DNA of 5,516 nucleotides from an uncultured Synergistales bacterium (lineage in GTDB: Bacteria > Synergistota > Synergistia > Synergistales > Aminobacteriaceae). The position numbers and the translations under genes were made by a program. Of the stretch, positions 4,873 through 5,516 are shown in pieces (within the stretch, counting starts at the first letter, position 1; each line of letters starts with the position of its first letter). The stretch covers positions 1 through 5,516 of the forward strand of contig CAJORD010000060.1 of NCBI GenBank assembly GCA_905236605.1. Direction: 5' to 3'. The notes beneath the pieces are model-generated. The model was not told the DNA's origin, did not search any database, and saw only the letters and a program-made list of their open reading frames with translations.

Positions 4873-5516
4873 ATGGACGAACAGGGAAAAATCGTAAGCA
4901 CTTGCGATATAGATGAAAATCTTGCGCTTCAAATGTGGACACGAGGCAAGACTCCGCGATTGTCAATTTTTAACAAGAACAAAAATTCGCGCAAACTCAT
5001 TCATATAGCTTGGGTCGAAAAACGCGATCGAACTCTCGTAATTAATGGCAAGAAATCCGGCGAGACTTTTAATTATGTCGTTCAGGATTTTGAGCCGGCG
5101 ATTCAAAAAATTTTGACAGACTACGCGACAAAGACAAACTTCAAATTAAAATATTTCAAAGTCGTCCTTGACCTTGAAAGAGCGTTGAGCCGTCCTGAAC
5201 CTGCGAGCAGCAAGAGCGATCTTGCAATGATGACCGAAGAGAAACGAAGCTCTCTTTGGGTCGCGGATTGTTCCGGCGGCGATAAAAATTCTGGCGAGTT
5301 CAGGCCGTTCTTCCCCGTAAGTGATTCAGAAGCGGCTCTATTTACGGAAGGCCGAATGAATATCGCAAGTATTTCCGCGCGTGGCACAGAATCGTTAATC
5401 AAAACCGGAATCATTGCCGACTTAAAACGAGTAAATCCAGAGCGCTGGCATAATCCCGTTCGAGTTACGGCTGCAGCGATGCTCTTGGGCTTCACGTATT
5501 GCGGAGCTGACGGAAC
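4873..5516 (+). CDS. Protein of unknown function (partial, C-terminus beyond right edge)
   Basis: I do not recognise this protein. The frame is open for 214 codons from an ATG with an upstream AAAGGAG and a promoter-like sequence, and it continues past the window. The product begins MDEQGKIV and has no signal peptide or clear membrane segment, so it is probably cytoplasmic. It is mixed polar and hydrophobic. Residues 17-75 suggest beta structure (LIHIAWVEK at 42-50, then RTLVINGK at 53-60). A likely helix follows (FEPAIQKILTDYA at 73-85), then a strand-like YFKVVLDL (94-101). A hydrophilic, probably flexible stretch runs over about 107-125. Three cysteines (11, 133, 210) are scattered and form no metal motif. 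It is divergent from the thioredoxin-like gene, and the context gives no firm clue to its role. A minus-strand frame over 5121-5495 is a shadow. Confidence 0.75.
   Translation, partial: MDEQGKIVSTCDIDENLALQMWTRGKTPRLSIFNKNKNSRKLIHIAWVEKRDRTLVINGKKSGETFNYVVQDFEPAIQKILTDYATKTNFKLKYFKVVLDLERALSRPEPASSKSDLAMMTEEKRSSLWVADCSGGDKNSGEFRPFFPVSDSEAALFTEGRMNIASISARGTESLIKTGIIADLKRVNPERWHNPVRVTAAAMLLGFTYCGADG

Noticed and set aside
5121..5495. Minus-strand open frame of 124 codons
   Set aside because: It lies wholly inside the plus-strand gene, has a composition rich in Ser, Arg and Leu typical of an antisense shadow, and lacks a ribosome site, while the plus frame has one.
1..5516. Mobile element, CRISPR array, tRNA or toxin-antitoxin system
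   Set aside because: No spaced identical repeats, transposase motifs, terminal inverted repeats, cloverleaf sequences or paired small genes were seen; most of the window is conserved housekeeping DNA.

Overview
The window is an ordinary-looking, fairly AT-rich bacterial chromosomal segment. It is dominated by the front part of a division and cell wall (dcw) cluster read on the minus strand. From right to left it carries rsmH (16S rRNA methyltransferase), an FtsL-like small membrane protein, a class B penicillin-binding protein of the FtsI type, and murE, which runs off the left edge. Together these genes tie ribosome maturation to the supply of peptidoglycan precursor and to septal cross-linking. 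The gaps inside the cluster are 110, 56 and 34 bases, so the genes are probably co-transcribed but are not tightly overlapped.

Upstream of rsmH there is no mraZ, the usual first gene of this cluster. Instead there is an exported thioredoxin-fold protein with a CPAC active site, on the same strand and closed by its own intrinsic terminator. An extended -10 motif for rsmH lies just past that terminator. To the right, divergently transcribed, is an unrecognised protein-coding gene that is open at the right edge (214 codons visible). The 185-base gap between the two divergent genes holds two promoter-like elements that appear to overlap.

The most unusual non-coding structure is the 110-base gap between rsmH and ftsL. 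It contains a perfect TGTGA-N6-TCACA palindrome lying over a plausible -10 element, plus several copies of the short half-sites TTACG/CGTAA and a direct repeat of TACGTGTG. An 11-base word in the palindrome recurs in the rsmH leader.

Host: the genes are bacterial without doubt. The exported thioredoxin, absence of PASTA domains on the penicillin-binding protein, moderate AT-richness, and GTG and TTG starts fit a Gram-negative-type anaerobe such as a member of Synergistota. That placement is only an impression and no phylum can be fixed from this sequence. I saw no tRNA, rRNA, CRISPR array, insertion sequence or phage gene.
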